Origin: Takakia lepidozioides
Taxonomy: Eukaryota > Streptophyta > Takakiopsida > Takakiales > Takakiaceae
Length of the DNA stretch: 64,000 bases
NCBI GenBank assembly: GCA_030704615.1
Contig: CM060731.1
Location: 29,574,001-29,638,000, forward strand
Direction of reading: 5' to 3'
The position numbers and the translations under genes are program-made. Below the pieces are notes generated by a model. It had not been told where the DNA came from and did no database searches. It saw only the letters and a list, made by a program, of their open reading frames with translations. Below, piece after piece: positions 46,120-56,332 of the stretch; positions within the stretch are counted from its first letter, which is position 1, and the number at the start of each line of letters is the position of its first letter.

Positions 46120-47403
46120 TTGTATGCGGCCACGGCCGATGACCTTATCCGTGCTCTGCAGCAGCAAACCAGATACAGGTCATTCTTGAGGGGTGGCCTT
46201 GGTGGCAAAGGCCTGGACAGGAGTGAGTTGATGTTGCGGGCAGCGAGAAGATCGGGGGATCCCAGCAAAATAGCGCGGGCAGTGAGCATATGTGCAGATG
46301 GCACCCCTCTTGTGGGAAGAGTTCCCCATTTGGAAGGCGAAGAGAGATTCGGGTCTTGCAAACGGATGTTGGACACCCCTCCCGGATCGGATGCAGATTC
46401 CCATAGGGCGGACACAGTCAACTTCTCGACGCCACGTGTTCCCTTGGATTAGAGATGGAATTGCGGAACATCCACAGGTGAGGGCCATTCTGCCCCAGAC
46501 CGGACCCCTGCATCAAGCACTTTCACTGCAATGGTTGAAGACCAGAACGTGGTGCCGCGTGTAATGGAGTCCATGTGCTTGGACGAGGTTTGGCATATAA
46601 AACGCACAAGTGCTGGATCGCGTGTGAAATGCGCAGCGATCAGGGCCACCAATCATGAAAAATGTACATCATTAATATCCAGAGGGAAAGAACGCACTGC
46701 AGCTCCTACATTCACTGGTTTGTTTCTCCCTTTCGGACAAGGAGAGGCAAAGAACCACAAGTTCTGGTTCTGCGTTGACGATTGTGGGAGATGTGTGCGT
46801 GGGACAGTGAGGCCCTTCGTGGTGAGGAAGCCTACTCCACCAACCGTGTGGCCTGTGAAGATGGGCACAGGTCTCACTTACCAAGAGATCGCAATGCTGG
46901 AAGAGGCGGGTTTCTCCCTAGCCAGACATTCCATTGCACGTGAAGGTGCTTCAAGTACAAGCGGTTCACGGGTACCTCCGCCTAATGCTCACTTGTGGCC
47001 AACCAGACGGAATGGGAAGCTGGTTCGACGATTCCCTCCAACCGCAGAACACTACGGCAAAATCGAGTCTGCGAGAATGCTTCACGCTCGTGTTGCGGGA
47101 ACAATGGAAGTGCATGATCCAAGGTATGGTCGGGTCTTCACCATGATCTCAACCGCATCTGCTTTGCAGGACAAGACGTACGACATCACTGTTTCCAATT
47201 TTCCAAATTGTACATGTCCTAATTTTGTTGGTATGCTTTCAAGTAGTTTGGGAAAGAGAGGGAAGTTCATACCGTGCGAACACCTTTACTTCGTCTTCTT
47301 GAGAAGGATGGTTTGTGATTCAAAGCGCGACTTCTTCATTCACCAAACCACTATGAGTTTCAACGAAGTCAACACACTTCTACAGCGGGATACAAGCCCA
47401 TAG
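46120..47403 (+). pseudogene. MULE-type transposase C-terminus with SWIM zinc finger, copy A
   Basis: Frame 46120-46452 reads LIRALQQQTRYRSFLRGG and GKGLDRSELMLRAARR. Frame 46531-47403 reads EVWHIKRTSAGSRVKCAAI and HKFWFCVDDCGRCVRG. Its C-terminus is a SWIM finger: CTCPNF, then after a loop FIPCEHLYFV. The C-x-C ... C-x-H pattern is typical after the DDE domain of plant MULE transposases and binds zinc. The frame ends with a stop at 47401-47403. A change of frame near 46450-46530 could be an intron or a frameshift. Confidence 0.72.
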
Positions 47404-47606
47404 AAAGCATGCACTTGACATGAAGAAATTTGTGTTTTCCTTGACTACAACTTGTAATGGAATGACTGTTCAAGTCCAGTGTCTCTCAATGTATGTCGTC
47501 TAACATCTTTGCTATGCGTGGGTCAGTGCATTTGTCGCATTGGTTTGTCATTCTGATTTCATTTGCAAACACAAGAAACTACCTTCAGATAGACAGATGA
47601 TCAAAT

Positions 47607-47799
47607 CAACCTCGTGGTAACACGAGGTTCACTTGAGGTTCTCCAAATCCCCCTTGTGTCGACACAAGGTTGATTTTAGTTCTAAGAAAACAACATCGTG
47701 TCAACACGAGGTTGATTTTTGTTCCAGGAAAACAACCTCGTGTTAACACAATGTTCATTTCAGTTCTAGGAAATGAAGCTCATGTTAACAGAAGGTTGA
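47607..47799. repeat. Cluster of CAACCTCGTGT / ACACGAGGTTG dyads
   Basis: Five dyads lie in 190 bp: 47607-47630 (core GT or TA), 47650-47672 (CCTTGTGT, CG, ACACAAGG), 47691-47714 (core CA), 47733-47756 (core TA, right arm decayed) and about 47776-47799 (decayed). The scaffold CAACC-T/C-x-x-GT ... AC-x-x-A/G-GGTTG is the same as in the 44.3-44.9 kb family, with two arm positions changed symmetrically. They follow the MULE stop codon. Confidence 0.85.
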
Positions 47800-47869
47800 A
47801 CTCTAGGAAAGCCCGAAACCCTTCATCCGTTTCACCTTCATGTGGTAAAATCAGCAGTTGGGGGCTCCA

Positions 47870-48030
47870 CGGTTATAGGCCCACCTTCTTTGTGGTGACG
47901 TGGCATGACCTGGACCAGGCTCACGTCACGTCAGCATCAGCGCCACGTCAACTGCGTGAGCGTAGGCTCACGCCACGTCATCGTTGTGTGAGCGTACGCT
48001 TACACGCTCACGCGCCAGGCTCACGCAATA
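47870..48030. repeat. CGTGAGCG/GCTCACG dyad module
   Basis: The segment contains 'gacgtggcatgacctggaccaggctcacgtcacgtc', GCGTGAGC-gta-GGCTCACGC at 47954-47973, and GTGTGAGCGT directly followed by ACGCTTACAC near 47987-48006. It ends 'gcgccaggctcacgcaatagcg'. Several overlapping dyads share the GTGAGC/GCTCAC core with 37.75, 42.9, 43.46 and 60.22 kb. Confidence 0.7.
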
Positions 48031-48171
48031 GCGTCGTTGAACACTGTACAGAGTTCGAACTCATACCTTTTTCTGTGTTTACACGAAGTTTCAAATGTGC
48101 TTCAAAGTTTCACAAAGTTTCAATATGGCTTCCTATTACATCAAAACACATATCATAGTACAGGGGCACAA

Positions 48172-48618
48172 ACAGTGTGCGGCACCGCACACTGTTTCGT
48201 ACTGCCATTTCACCTTCATGGAAGTTTGAGGAACAGGGCATGGTTCACACTTCTCAACCCCCAAATGAAGAGAGGGACAAGAAACAGTATGCGGTGCCGC
48301 ACATTGTTTCTTGCTTTCATTTGTCTCTATTTGAAGCAAGAGAGACAACTGAATGGGTTCATTCCAAACAAAAAAAGAACACTTGACCGGGGTTTCAAAA
48401 ACTGTACCCCAAAGTGACTCTTCATTGCTTACAGGTTGATTGAAGCTTGACAGACAGAGTTGGGTGAATAAAATACAAAGGGGCTGAAATAGTGTGCGGT
48501 ACCGCACACTGTTTGAAGCTACTATTTCAAGCCTGCTTAAAACACCTGAAGATTCAAAGTTCCACCCAAAAGAGAGAGTTCTAGGGGGGCAGAAACAGTG
48601 TGCAGTGCCGCACACTGT
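48172..48618. repeat. Cluster of ACAGTGTGCGG / CCGCACACTGT dyads
   Basis: Four dyads lie at 48172-48195 (core CA), 48284-48307 (core TG), 48489-48512 (core TA) and 48595-48618 (core TG). The first is perfect over 26 or more bases, since the flanking A and T also pair. Spacing is 112, 205 and 106 bp. The intervening sequences are partly similar to each other (Phe/Ser-rich 'gtttcgtgctgcca', 'ttcatggaagtttgag'). The same family appears at 37787, 39719 and 39815. Confidence 0.88.
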
Positions 48619-48736
48619 TTCGTGCTGCCATAGCGCTGATTGTAGCATGCCTCACACAGGGGAATGACACCTCTCCAATCAAGGCCCTGGTGTGAAAGGA
48701 TTTAGGGGCACCCCTTTCCACTCTCTTTCGTTTGGC

Positions 48737-49639
48737 TTAGAGCTGTTTCTTAGGCGAAAGCAAAAAGTATTCACGCACTTGCTTTCTTGTCCATGCCCTG
48801 CAGAAGCCCAGCAAGTCCAGTGGAAGACGTGGGAGGGTTGAGCTCAAACAAAATGTCCCCATCAAACTCTGCTGGCAATATTGAACCCGATGCACCCGAA
48901 GGGACTCCCAATCAACAAAACGCAGCTCGCTCTTGCACTCAGGCACCCCTGCGAGGGCTTTCGATTTCGGAATGACACTCGTTATCTCCTGCAATTCGTC
49001 AGCATTCAAGAATGGAGTCTGGACTGGCGCAGGTATCTCAGAAATATTCTCCAAAGACAAGTATGAAAGAGTCACGAATGTAGTGGATGTGCTCACCTCT
49101 TGTTTCACATGCACTGTGCCCTTCTGTTGCACGACCGATGTTGCAGTGCCAGGGGTAACCACTGATCCTGCTGATTGTCTTCTCTCTTTTCCAAGGACCC
49201 GATGTTTGCCTAGGAGGACTCTCCACTTCCTCCCACACTCGCCAACCAATGGTTTCTGCAAGTGCCCAGAATCCAAATTCCCATCCTCGTCATACACCTC
49301 TTTTTGAACAAGTAGAGAACCCAATTCCAGTGGGAACACTGTAACCAGCTCATCCTCATGAACAACTGCAAACCCATCCTTATCTGCAGTGCCAGTCAGT
49401 GGAAGACTACCTACATTGGAATGAAATCGAGCGAGTCTGTCTCCCTCCTTGAACATGTTTTCCTTGACTGAACCAAAGTTGCGATCCACAGAGGGTCCCC
49501 CGGTTCGCAAACTGATAACCCGTAATTTTCGAGAGGGGATCCACCTCAAACGAACTGAGGTGCATAAGGGTAGCACAGTCACAATGGCTGCGGGCGATGT
49601 ATGCAACGAAAGGATGACATGCACGGCGGAAGTATGCAC
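48737..49639 (-). CDS. Unknown protein, 300-codon open frame
   Basis: This is the longest unassigned open frame on the minus strand. It reads RTGGPSVDRNFGSVKENMF, KEGDRLARFHSNVGSLPL, VHEDELVTVFPLELGSLLVQ, GKHRVLGKERRQSAGSVV and PRLPLDLLGFCRAWTRKQV. Charge and hydrophobicity patterns look like a real globular protein, and the absence of stops over 900 bases supports coding. I recognise no domain. It lies between a dyad cluster and the copia gag on the same strand, so it could be an exon of another member of the ParB-methyltransferase family or an insertion in the copia element. Confidence 0.4.
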   Translation of the reverse strand: MHTSAVHVILSLHTSPAAIVTVLPLCTSVRLRWIPSRKLRVISLRTGGPSVDRNFGSVKENMFKEGDRLARFHSNVGSLPLTGTADKDGFAVVHEDELVTVFPLELGSLLVQKEVYDEDGNLDSGHLQKPLVGECGRKWRVLLGKHRVLGKERRQSAGSVVTPGTATSVVQQKGTVHVKQEVSTSTTFVTLSYLSLENISEIPAPVQTPFLNADELQEITSVIPKSKALAGVPECKSELRFVDWESLRVHRVQYCQQSLMGTFCLSSTLPRLPLDLLGFCRAWTRKQVREYFLLSPKKQL

Positions 49640-49859
49640 CGAACTCCGTAGTCAACCACACTGACAGACACCAACTGGAAAAACTGACTTCGAAGACAAG
49701 AAGCCACAAGAAGCCGTATTGTGTTTGGATGAAAAGCAAACCATTGCACAGGATATGGAGCCATCCATTATGGAAAGACGGTGATGGCCCCACGAGTCCA
49801 ACAAACAGGAAACCCAGAATCAAATTTGTTTGTGCTGTGCCAGAAGATCATAGCACAAA

Positions 49860-50769
49860 CACTGACACTTAGGGGGACACTCCGTAGGAAGGTGCGCAAC
49901 ACATTACGATTGCCGACACCAAGCTTTATACCAAAGGAAGAAGTTTTATCGGAGAAGGAACTCCCAATACCTGGACATTCCCTTGCCCAATGTCCTTTCT
50001 TTCCGCATTTGTTGCAGTAGCCAGGTTTAGTTTGTGAGCCAAACTGTCCGACATTAGAGTTGAACCTCCTGTTTTCAACTCGATCGTTTCTCCGCGCTAC
50101 TTGAGATCCTTCGAAACTTGAGAACTAGGTCCCTCCTCGTCTTGGGCTCGAGTTCGATTTGCATTGCCGCTCTCTTCAAGTTGGAGCCTCCCAACTATTT
50201 CTTGGATGGTTGGGAGTTCTTTTTTCGCTCGAGATAGCCCTAATGAAGCTGTCGAAACTGGCTGGCAAGGCATTGATTATCTGCTCCACGATGATGCTCT
50301 CGGATGGCAGTTCACCAAACTCACTGAGTTGGTTGAGTGTGTCTTGTACTTGCCTCATGAAATCAGCGACAGTCATACCTTCCTCAATTCGTAGGTTTGA
50401 GAAACGATTTCGGATTGCCAACCTCTTGGCGTTGTTCTTGACTTCAAACTGCCTCTTCAAAATATCCCAGCACTCCCTTGGTCCTTTGGCATGTAGTATG
50501 AAAGGTACAATCTAGTCTTTCACCGATAGCTTGATTAAAGAAAAAGCCTTCATCCTTTGCTTTCTAAGAACATGATCAACATCTCTAGGATCGGGCAAGA
50601 GCTCAGAGACGGAGCTAGTGTCGGCGGAGCTATTGTCTTCCTCCGGTTGTACTATTTCCCAAAGATCCTCGCGTTCAAGGATACTTTGTATCCTGAACTT
50701 CCACATGGCATAGTTTGAAGCCCCTTCAAGCTTCTGGTTCTCACCTATGGAGTGCTCTGTTCCTGACAT
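49860..50769 (-). pseudogene. Ty1/copia gag with CCHC zinc knuckle
   Basis: The minus-strand frame from an ATG at 50769 reads LEGASNYAMWKFRIQSILER, LWEIVQPEED, then an in-frame TAG (50512-50514), then KGPRECWDILKRQFEVKNN, EEGMTVADFMRQVQDTLNQL and LPASFDSFIRAIS. After a frameshift near 50200 it reads QEIVGRLQLEESGNANR and ends in a zinc knuckle, YCNKCGKKGHWARECP. This is the DUF4219/UBN2-type gag of plant copia elements, which packages the element RNA. No protease or integrase follows, so the element is truncated. Confidence 0.85.
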
Positions 50770-51069
50770 ACTGTTCTACGATGCGATATACACTACAACA
50801 AAAGAAATAAATAAATAAAGTAAGTGTTTACAGATCAATAGCTTACACTAATCTACTTTCAGCATAAAGAAATGCTATGAAGAACTAAGAGAAAGAAAGC
50901 AAACTACTTGCGTGTAGCCTCTCCACGTTGTCCCAGTCGCTTGACCATCTTCTTCTTTGTTTCTCTACGAAACAAAAAAAAATGCTCTTCACATATCCTC
51001 CTCAGACTCGAATCGTATAGGTCTTAAAGGTACCCTCAAAGATTCATGACTACCCGTGTAGTCCACTAT

Positions 51070-51081
51070 CCTCGCTCTGAT
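51070..51081 (-). promoter_or_regulatory. Copia primer binding site (initiator tRNA-Met type)
   Basis: On the minus strand the LTR end '...gtttaca' is followed by TCAGAGCGAGG. Plant copia elements use TGGTATCAGAGC, complementary to initiator methionine tRNA. Here the TCAGAGC core is kept and the first bases are decayed. It lies about 300 bases upstream of the gag start. Confidence 0.6.
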
Positions 51082-51747
51082 GTAAACAATGAGTTGATCA
51101 ACTAACAGGAACACCATGGGTGTGAATACATATACAACGTTTGTCACATGGATAAGGAGAGCAGGACCACATGGGCCTTATCGCTAACTGTAATGAAGCT
51201 ATAATTACTGATGCAAACGGTGGCCAGCTACTATCTTGATTTAAGGAGCGGTGCACAACAAAGGCCTGATCTAGCGGCACCACAACATGGGTGTGTTAAT
51301 TGCAACAGACTGCGTTTGGATGGCTAAACTGAGAGAGCGAGAGAGCTGAACTCAGTTTGCCGTCAATAACCTGTGTTTCCAAACTTTATTAAACTTCGCA
51401 AATACATATGGCAAAGGCATCCTTACTAGGCCTTTCGTATATCTTCACCACACATATATATTCCAAGGTCAACTGATCTACATTGAAAGAAACAAATGAA
51501 AGACCTTTTCTTCCGTGGGTGTCGGGAAGTCGATGGCTGGAGTTAACTTGAATCACTTACACTACAGTGTGACGAATGAGCCTACAGACCTTAGCTTTCA
51601 GACCTTAGCATTCAAAGTAGAGAAAACCTTCTCAAGTGCGAGGATTGCGCACCGAAGGGGAAACGGTAGAATTTGGAGCACAGACTGTGAAGGCGGTGGA
51701 CTCTTGCCAACCGCACTCTTGACACACATCGAGTATCATAGCTAACA
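51081..51747 (-). repeat. Copia 5' LTR (right-hand limit approximate)
   Basis: The LTR edge at 51081 is fixed by the adjoining primer site, and reads TGTAAAC on the plus strand (GTTTACA at the LTR 3' end). Inside, the minus strand has a TATA-like 'atatatatgtgtgg' near 51450, with 'aagtttaataaag' near 51390 as a possible poly-A signal. The other edge is uncertain. A TG...CA limit near 51747 ('gctaaca') is possible. No second LTR is present in the window. Confidence 0.5.
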
Positions 51748-51939
51748 CCTATTCGTTGCTGTAGCCGCATCACATCATACACTGCTCGAAGCCCAATCGG
51801 ATCTATTCGTGGTGGCTTTGAGGCCGGCGATCGATACGGAAAGGACGATGCAATGTCCGCGGGAGAGATTTCCGAAATTTGTCCAACGGAAGAGTTGTAA
51901 GTAGTACGAATGTGCTCATGCTGTCATCGGGGAAGTATC

Positions 51940-52629
51940 TCAGGAGATCTGGATCTGGCGGGTCTCAGCCTTAGGTTTGTTAAGTTTGGGGACGGTAACA
52001 GTAAGCACGCCGTTCTCTACTTCTGCTGTCACTGCGTCCGCATTTGCGTTCTCTGGCAGGCGGAACCGGCGCAGAAAGCTACCCCGGGACCGCTCAACAC
52101 GGTGCCATTTGTCTCCCTTCTGCACCTCCTCCTCCTTCCTCTCTCCACTGATTTCCAGTGTACGTCCGTCCACCATTTGCACTTTGATCTCCTCCCTCTT
52201 CAGACCTGATCCATCACAATGTGCACAACCTTTAAGAAACTTCAATGACTTCCTCTCTTTCAGAATTCGAGAATAATTTTAGTTCACTTCGACGGAACAA
52301 GCAGTTGAATTGGATATACCGACTGTACTCCTCCATTCACCCCAGTGATGACCAACATTTGCCAAATTCTGGAGACATTCTTTACTTTCATCTGAAGCAA
52401 AGGACAGGAAGAGAGCATCTGAACAAAAATTAGTCAAGTTACCGGGAAGATCAGCTTTGAAGATTTGTGCCTCGGGAGTCTCACGCCAATCGATCTGCGC
52501 ACTCGCCACAGCCTTTGCATTCCGAGCCATCTCACGGGATGGCTCACTCTCGAAGACATCCCAGACGGTAGGAATGAGGACGGGATCATAAACACTGTTG
52601 TCGTTCCCAAAGAACAATGAAAGAGCCAT
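51940..52629 (-). CDS. Class I cytosolic small heat-shock protein (Hsp20), one intron
   Basis: Two exons, 52629-52443 and 52205-51940, join to 150 codons with a TGA stop. The N-terminus MALSLFFGN and the [19 protein letters not shown] block are the class I sHSP consensus. The alpha-crystallin domain continues [39 protein letters not shown] and [20 protein letters not shown]. It ends with an I-x-I tail (RQIQIS). The protein is an ATP-independent holdase forming oligomers in the cytosol under heat stress. The intron (52442-52206, 237 bp, GTAACT...ATCAG) splits Pro-Gly in the alpha-crystallin domain, which is unusual because class I sHSP genes are normally intronless. Length fits the family (150-160 residues). 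The frame is intact. Confidence 0.93.
52206..52442 (-). other. Intron of the small heat-shock protein gene
   Basis: The donor is CCCG followed by GTAACTTG, and the acceptor is GGATCAG followed by GTCTG. Removing it restores ADLP-G-LKREE exactly as in the family. The intron is in phase 1. Reading through it would give an early stop. Confidence 0.88.
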
Positions 52630-52834
52630 CGATGCTGTCCGAGGTCTTCTTCAGTAAGACTCTGACACTCAGAATGCGGGGACAGAAGACGATCAGTCCA
52701 CAGCTACTGCACGATCACAGGTGAAGAAGTAGGCAAAGTCCGCCGAGAAATTCTCACAAAGATTTCTAGAGAAGATGGAATGAACTGAACACGGGATAGA
52801 GCAATTGTGAAATGAGGGTCACAGGGTCTTCTTG

Positions 52835-52841
52835 TTTTATA
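52835..52841 (-). promoter_or_regulatory. TATA box of the minus-strand sHSP gene
   Basis: The reverse complement reads TCTATAAAACAAG, about 205 bases upstream of the ATG at 52629. It lies just downstream, on the gene strand, of a perfect heat-shock element. Confidence 0.7.
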
Positions 52842-52882
52842 GAGACGTCAAAATGCTGTCGCGTACGTCGGTCGGAGAACGA

Positions 52883-52895
52883 GAAGCTTCCGGAA
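52883..52895. promoter_or_regulatory. Heat-shock element, three perfect units
   Basis: GAAGCTTCCGGAA contains three alternating nGAAn units (GAA, TTC, GAA at 5-base spacing), the binding site of a trimeric heat-shock factor. It lies about 45 bases from the TATA box of the minus-strand sHSP gene. Confidence 0.85.
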
Positions 52896-53019
52896 AGCAC
52901 CCGACGAGACGACCCCTTCGTTGAGGGCCCCTCCCGTAGTGTTCGTCCGTCTGGCATTGCCTCATCCATATTGGAGTTATCATCCAAGATCTTCGAGGCC
53001 TCGTGATCTTTCTGGTGGA

Positions 53020-53044
53020 TGAACGTTCTGTTATGTTCCAGAAG
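53020..53044. promoter_or_regulatory. Second heat-shock element group
   Basis: The sequence TGAACGTTCTG followed by TTATGTTCCAGAAG has GAA-TTC, a gap, and TTC-GAA units in the heat-shock element spacing. It lies between the two divergent sHSP genes and could serve either. Confidence 0.75.
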
Positions 53045-53183
53045 AGTCGGGAGCGCAGAGTTGCAGAGTGTGCTTCGTGCTGGTCGTGTGGCGATAGCGA
53101 CGGCAGAGGTCTGGAGAGATCTAGAGGAAACTCGAGGTTGAGAGAGAGGTCAGGAAGGAGCAGGAAACCGACACAAAAGTAGT

Positions 53184-53192
53184 CTATATAAG
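53184..53192 (+). promoter_or_regulatory. TATA box of the plus-strand sHSP fragment
   Basis: CTATATAAG stands 158 bases upstream of the ATG at 53350. The order of elements mirrors the minus-strand gene. Confidence 0.7.
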
Positions 53193-53349
53193 AGGCATTC
53201 TACGTTGCGTTTACAATCTGCACTCCCAGGAATTCATCATCGTGCTGCTGCACGCATCGAGCTCAGAGTTCTCTCGCTAACTGATTTCAAGTGATTCTGC
53301 TTTGACCTCTCTACAAACTAGCCCTGAACTATGCACCAACCGCAGTCAA

Positions 53350-53496
53350 ATGGCCCTGGCATCCTTCTTCGGAAATCGCTTCGGCAGTGTGCGGGATCCA
53401 TTGTCGTGGCCGGACTACGGTGCGCTGTGGGACCAGGAACCAGCTCGCTCGTTTGTGGAGGATGCGCGCGCTATCGCGCCCAATACGAGTACTTAA
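53350..53496 (+). pseudogene. Second small heat-shock protein, truncated after the N-terminus
   Basis: The frame reads MALASFFGNRFGSVRDPLSW, then LWDQEPARSFVEDARAIAP, and stops after 48 codons. The MALASFFGN start and the acidic A-R-A-I-A block match the N-terminal arm of the neighbouring class I sHSP (MALSLFFGN ... [10 protein letters not shown]). The alpha-crystallin domain, needed for dimerisation and chaperone function, is missing. I found no continuation in the next kilobase, and the gene's usual intron would lie about 20 codons later than this end. It is therefore probably a truncated gene, although an intact TATA box and heat-shock elements precede it. Confidence 0.75.
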
Positions 53497-54929
53497 GCCC
53501 GTATTGAAAACTCATGACACAGTCATACTTTTGGTGTTGAACATCTTCCTACGATCATTTTGTGACACATACTTCAACAAAATCTGTGCACCTATAATAC
53601 CATCAACTTCCGTCTTAATTGTTGCGATGTTTCACGATCAGTAGTGATCGTGACCCTACTGGTCATTACACTTAGCCTACACTCACGACCTATCAATCCT
53701 TGCTTTCCTTATGAACATTTTGTCACTGCCACTACTCCAGTGACCGCCTTTCACTCCACTTCTGGTCATCTTTCGGTACATATACACTCATTGTGCTCCT
53801 GCCTTTCACTGAACAGGAACATTCTCCACTTGACTAACATTTCATAGAGACTTGATAGAAAGATCACCTTCGAGGCCCGAGAATCCTGCCAAAAACCCCC
53901 CAAAGAACTCTCCTTCCCTTTGGAACTTAAGGACGACCTGAATAATAAACAAATGCCACCACCTAGTTTCTGAGTGGACCTAAATACAAGCCTTGAACTA
54001 TCTCGAAAGCTATTTTGGATGCGCTAAGTGGCGCTTCCATTTTTACGATCCGTGATTTCATCCTTCATTCTCAACGGCAGTGATTCAATTCGTTCCAACG
54101 CCTCAGATTTCCCCATATCATGTTTGGTGAGGGAATTGCTGACATGCCTGATGTGAGGTTGGCCAACTGTTGCTGTCGTCTCCTACATTCTTCAGCAGTG
54201 TAAATTTCTGAGTCGTTCTGTCAACCCTGTCGACTTGTATGTGCAGTTGCAACCGGGTGCCAATCTCTTCCTCCCTCACACCGACTATTTTCGCTGGATC
54301 GATCTTCAGACGCCAACGCTGATCTGCAGTCGAGCTAAATAATGCAGCAGATGGCGCCAAAAGCGATCCCAGCCTCCTCTCAATGATTCCTCGGAAATGT
54401 GTCTCTCTCATCACCACTCTTCCATCTATGAAAGTTCGTAGTTCGACCCCTCATGCACCTTTGGAAGGCTGAATTCGTGAGTCAAACAAACCCTGCTGCC
54501 CTGCAGTTGAGTCTTAGCAGAACCGATTCAAATTACTACTATAAACATATAACTGCCTCATAAATGCAGCTACAGTCGAGTAATGAAAAACAATTGTGAA
54601 GTAGTCAGAAAATGTCGGATTGGTCTGTGAGAACCACCACGGTGCAGCTGAGAAGCCAACGATCGAAACACGACCTCCTAAGAGCTTGCGGCACATACTG
54701 TACAGAGTCTACCAAAAAAGGAGATTGCGAAGATCATCCTTGAAGGTCGCGAGGTGCGAGTTGCTCCATCCTATGCGCATTGCCAAGGGTGATGCTCCAA
54801 CTCAAGCTGCACAGGCTCCGCCCTCCTCCTGTTCCAGTTCGATGTTAAGAAACAGATGGTGGCGCGGGAGCCCTTGTGGCGAAGAGACACCCTAATTTAC
54901 GCTTCCTTCGGGAGGCGGAGGCGTCTATA
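53497..54929. other. Intergenic DNA; no gene recognised
   Basis: Open frames at 54118-54417 (minus; QLHIQVDRVDRTTQKF) and 54620-54895 (plus) show no domain I recognise. No continuation of the truncated sHSP gene was found here. Confidence 0.35.
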
Positions 54930-56309
54930 TACCGTAGCCTCTTATACGGTTGGGCAGAAAATAATTATTTTAAGCATTTGTCCAAAAAAATATAAAGTAG
55001 TTCCACCATTTCTCGTACCAGTTCTGGTCTGTCTTAGAGAGGACTTCGTTTTGTCAATGCTCCAGTTCAATGAGCAAGCCCTCTTTCTACTGCAACCTTA
55101 TATTTAGATTTAAGCTCACCACTCGAAGTAAACCAATGATAGAGAGTACCTCTACTCAATTTATCAAAGGGACTTCCAACGACTCCGGGTTTTTTGTGAG
55201 CTGTTCGCAAATACTGCAAAGCATCAGCCAACGTGTGGTTTCTTTTCACTGCAGCAGATATCAATGACCAAAGTTATGGTGTAAACCAATTCATGTATGT
55301 CCCCCTTGATTTGACCTGTGTACATAGAAGTACCTTTAAAATCAATACCAAGTTCAAGATGATGCACAAAATGATATTATAATATATATGGATAAATATA
55401 AAGAGAATATAACTGACCTTCTTCCGTGTAGATGAAGATACATCGTTGATTCACAACAACCAATGTCTATTCTGTCATTCTGCTCGATCAATGAAACAGT
55501 ACATACGTTTTGCTTACGAGGTCTCTCCACTGGCCGCAGTCTGCTTGATTTAGGCACATCGGTTTTGCTCGCAAGATCTTGGATAAATCTTTCTTTGTCT
55601 TTGGTAACCTGACATCTATGCCCTAGAGTTAGTTTAAAATTGAGACGATAAAATGATTGTAATGTAATAGAGCTTAGAATATGTGGCAGGATTGCTTCCT
55701 GTGCTGGAAGTTCATCTATTTCTAGATAAGGTTCTACAAACCTCGTATCAAAATCCCTTGCAAGCTTTTCCAAAGTCAACACCACAATACTTTCTAGAGT
55801 GGAAAAATCACTTAGTTTTGCCATCAAACTTCCATGTATACATTGTGGTCTCTGCTTGCAGCCTTGCAATGTTGTCTGCCTTTTCAATGCTAAAGCTGCT
55901 CTACTCAGTTCTCCTCTATCTCAAAGTAACTTGTTTGCCTTTCAATCTACCCCCAGTAAACAAGTGGATCGATGTTGTCAGCTTCATTGACGGCTTGATC
56001 CACGTAGCGCCTTGTGTCAAATAATGTAACGGTACCCATTATCACCTCAGAATAGCTAGCTCAGTGCTGCCTAATTTATTTCAAATCAGATAAATTATTT
56101 AAGACTAGTTGGTAGGTTTAATTCATTAATTACTCACTGACTCTTTGCCCAATCAATACATATTTGGCTCATGACCTGTCTAAATTATTATAAACTTCAT
56201 AACTGAATTGCCCAAATAAGATATATTAATGTGATATTGCCCAACCGTTCAAAGAAAAAGAAAAAATTATTGGGCAAATTTTTGCCCAACCGTATAAGAG
56301 GCTACGGTA
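54930..56309. mobile_element. DNA transposon with 27-bp terminal inverted repeats
   Basis: The left end, 54930-54956, begins TACCGTAGCCTCTTATACGG and continues TTGGGCA. The right end, 56283-56309, is its exact reverse complement over all 27 bases. The element is 1,380 bp. The flanks are TA-rich ('ctata' left, a TA microsatellite right), so a TA target is likely but cannot be proven. The motif TTGGGCAA or TTGCCCAA recurs several times inside the right end (56205-56290). The two minus-strand exons inside are listed separately. The superfamily is not recognised. Confidence 0.85.
55067..55887 (-). CDS. Unknown transposon-encoded protein, probably two exons
   Basis: The first segment (55887 to about 55420) reads VLTLEKLARDFDTRFVEPYL, DELPAQEAILPHILSSI, QSFYRLNFKLTLGHRCQV and RLRPVERPRKQNVC. 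A GTCAGT donor near 55419 and an acceptor (tacacag) near 55314 would join it to the second segment, ending at 55067. That segment reads KRNHTLADALQYLRTAH, FDKLSRGTLYHWFTSSGELK and SKYKVAVERGLAH. The second part has a helix-turn-helix look (RGTLYHWF followed by a basic helix), as in DNA-binding parts of transposases. One stop interrupts the start of the second segment (near 55275). I do not recognise the family, and a full DDE domain is not present. Confidence 0.4.
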
Positions 56310-56332
56310 TATATATATATATATATATATAT
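56307..56332. repeat. TA dinucleotide microsatellite
   Basis: About 12 TA units directly abut the right terminal repeat of the DNA transposon. The element appears to have inserted into, or expanded, a TA tract. Confidence 0.9.

Noticed and set aside
53497-54930. Missing alpha-crystallin exon of the second sHSP gene
   Set aside because: No frame downstream reads the conserved blocks (W-K-E-T-P, A-D-L-P-G, G-V-L-T-V) on the plus strand.
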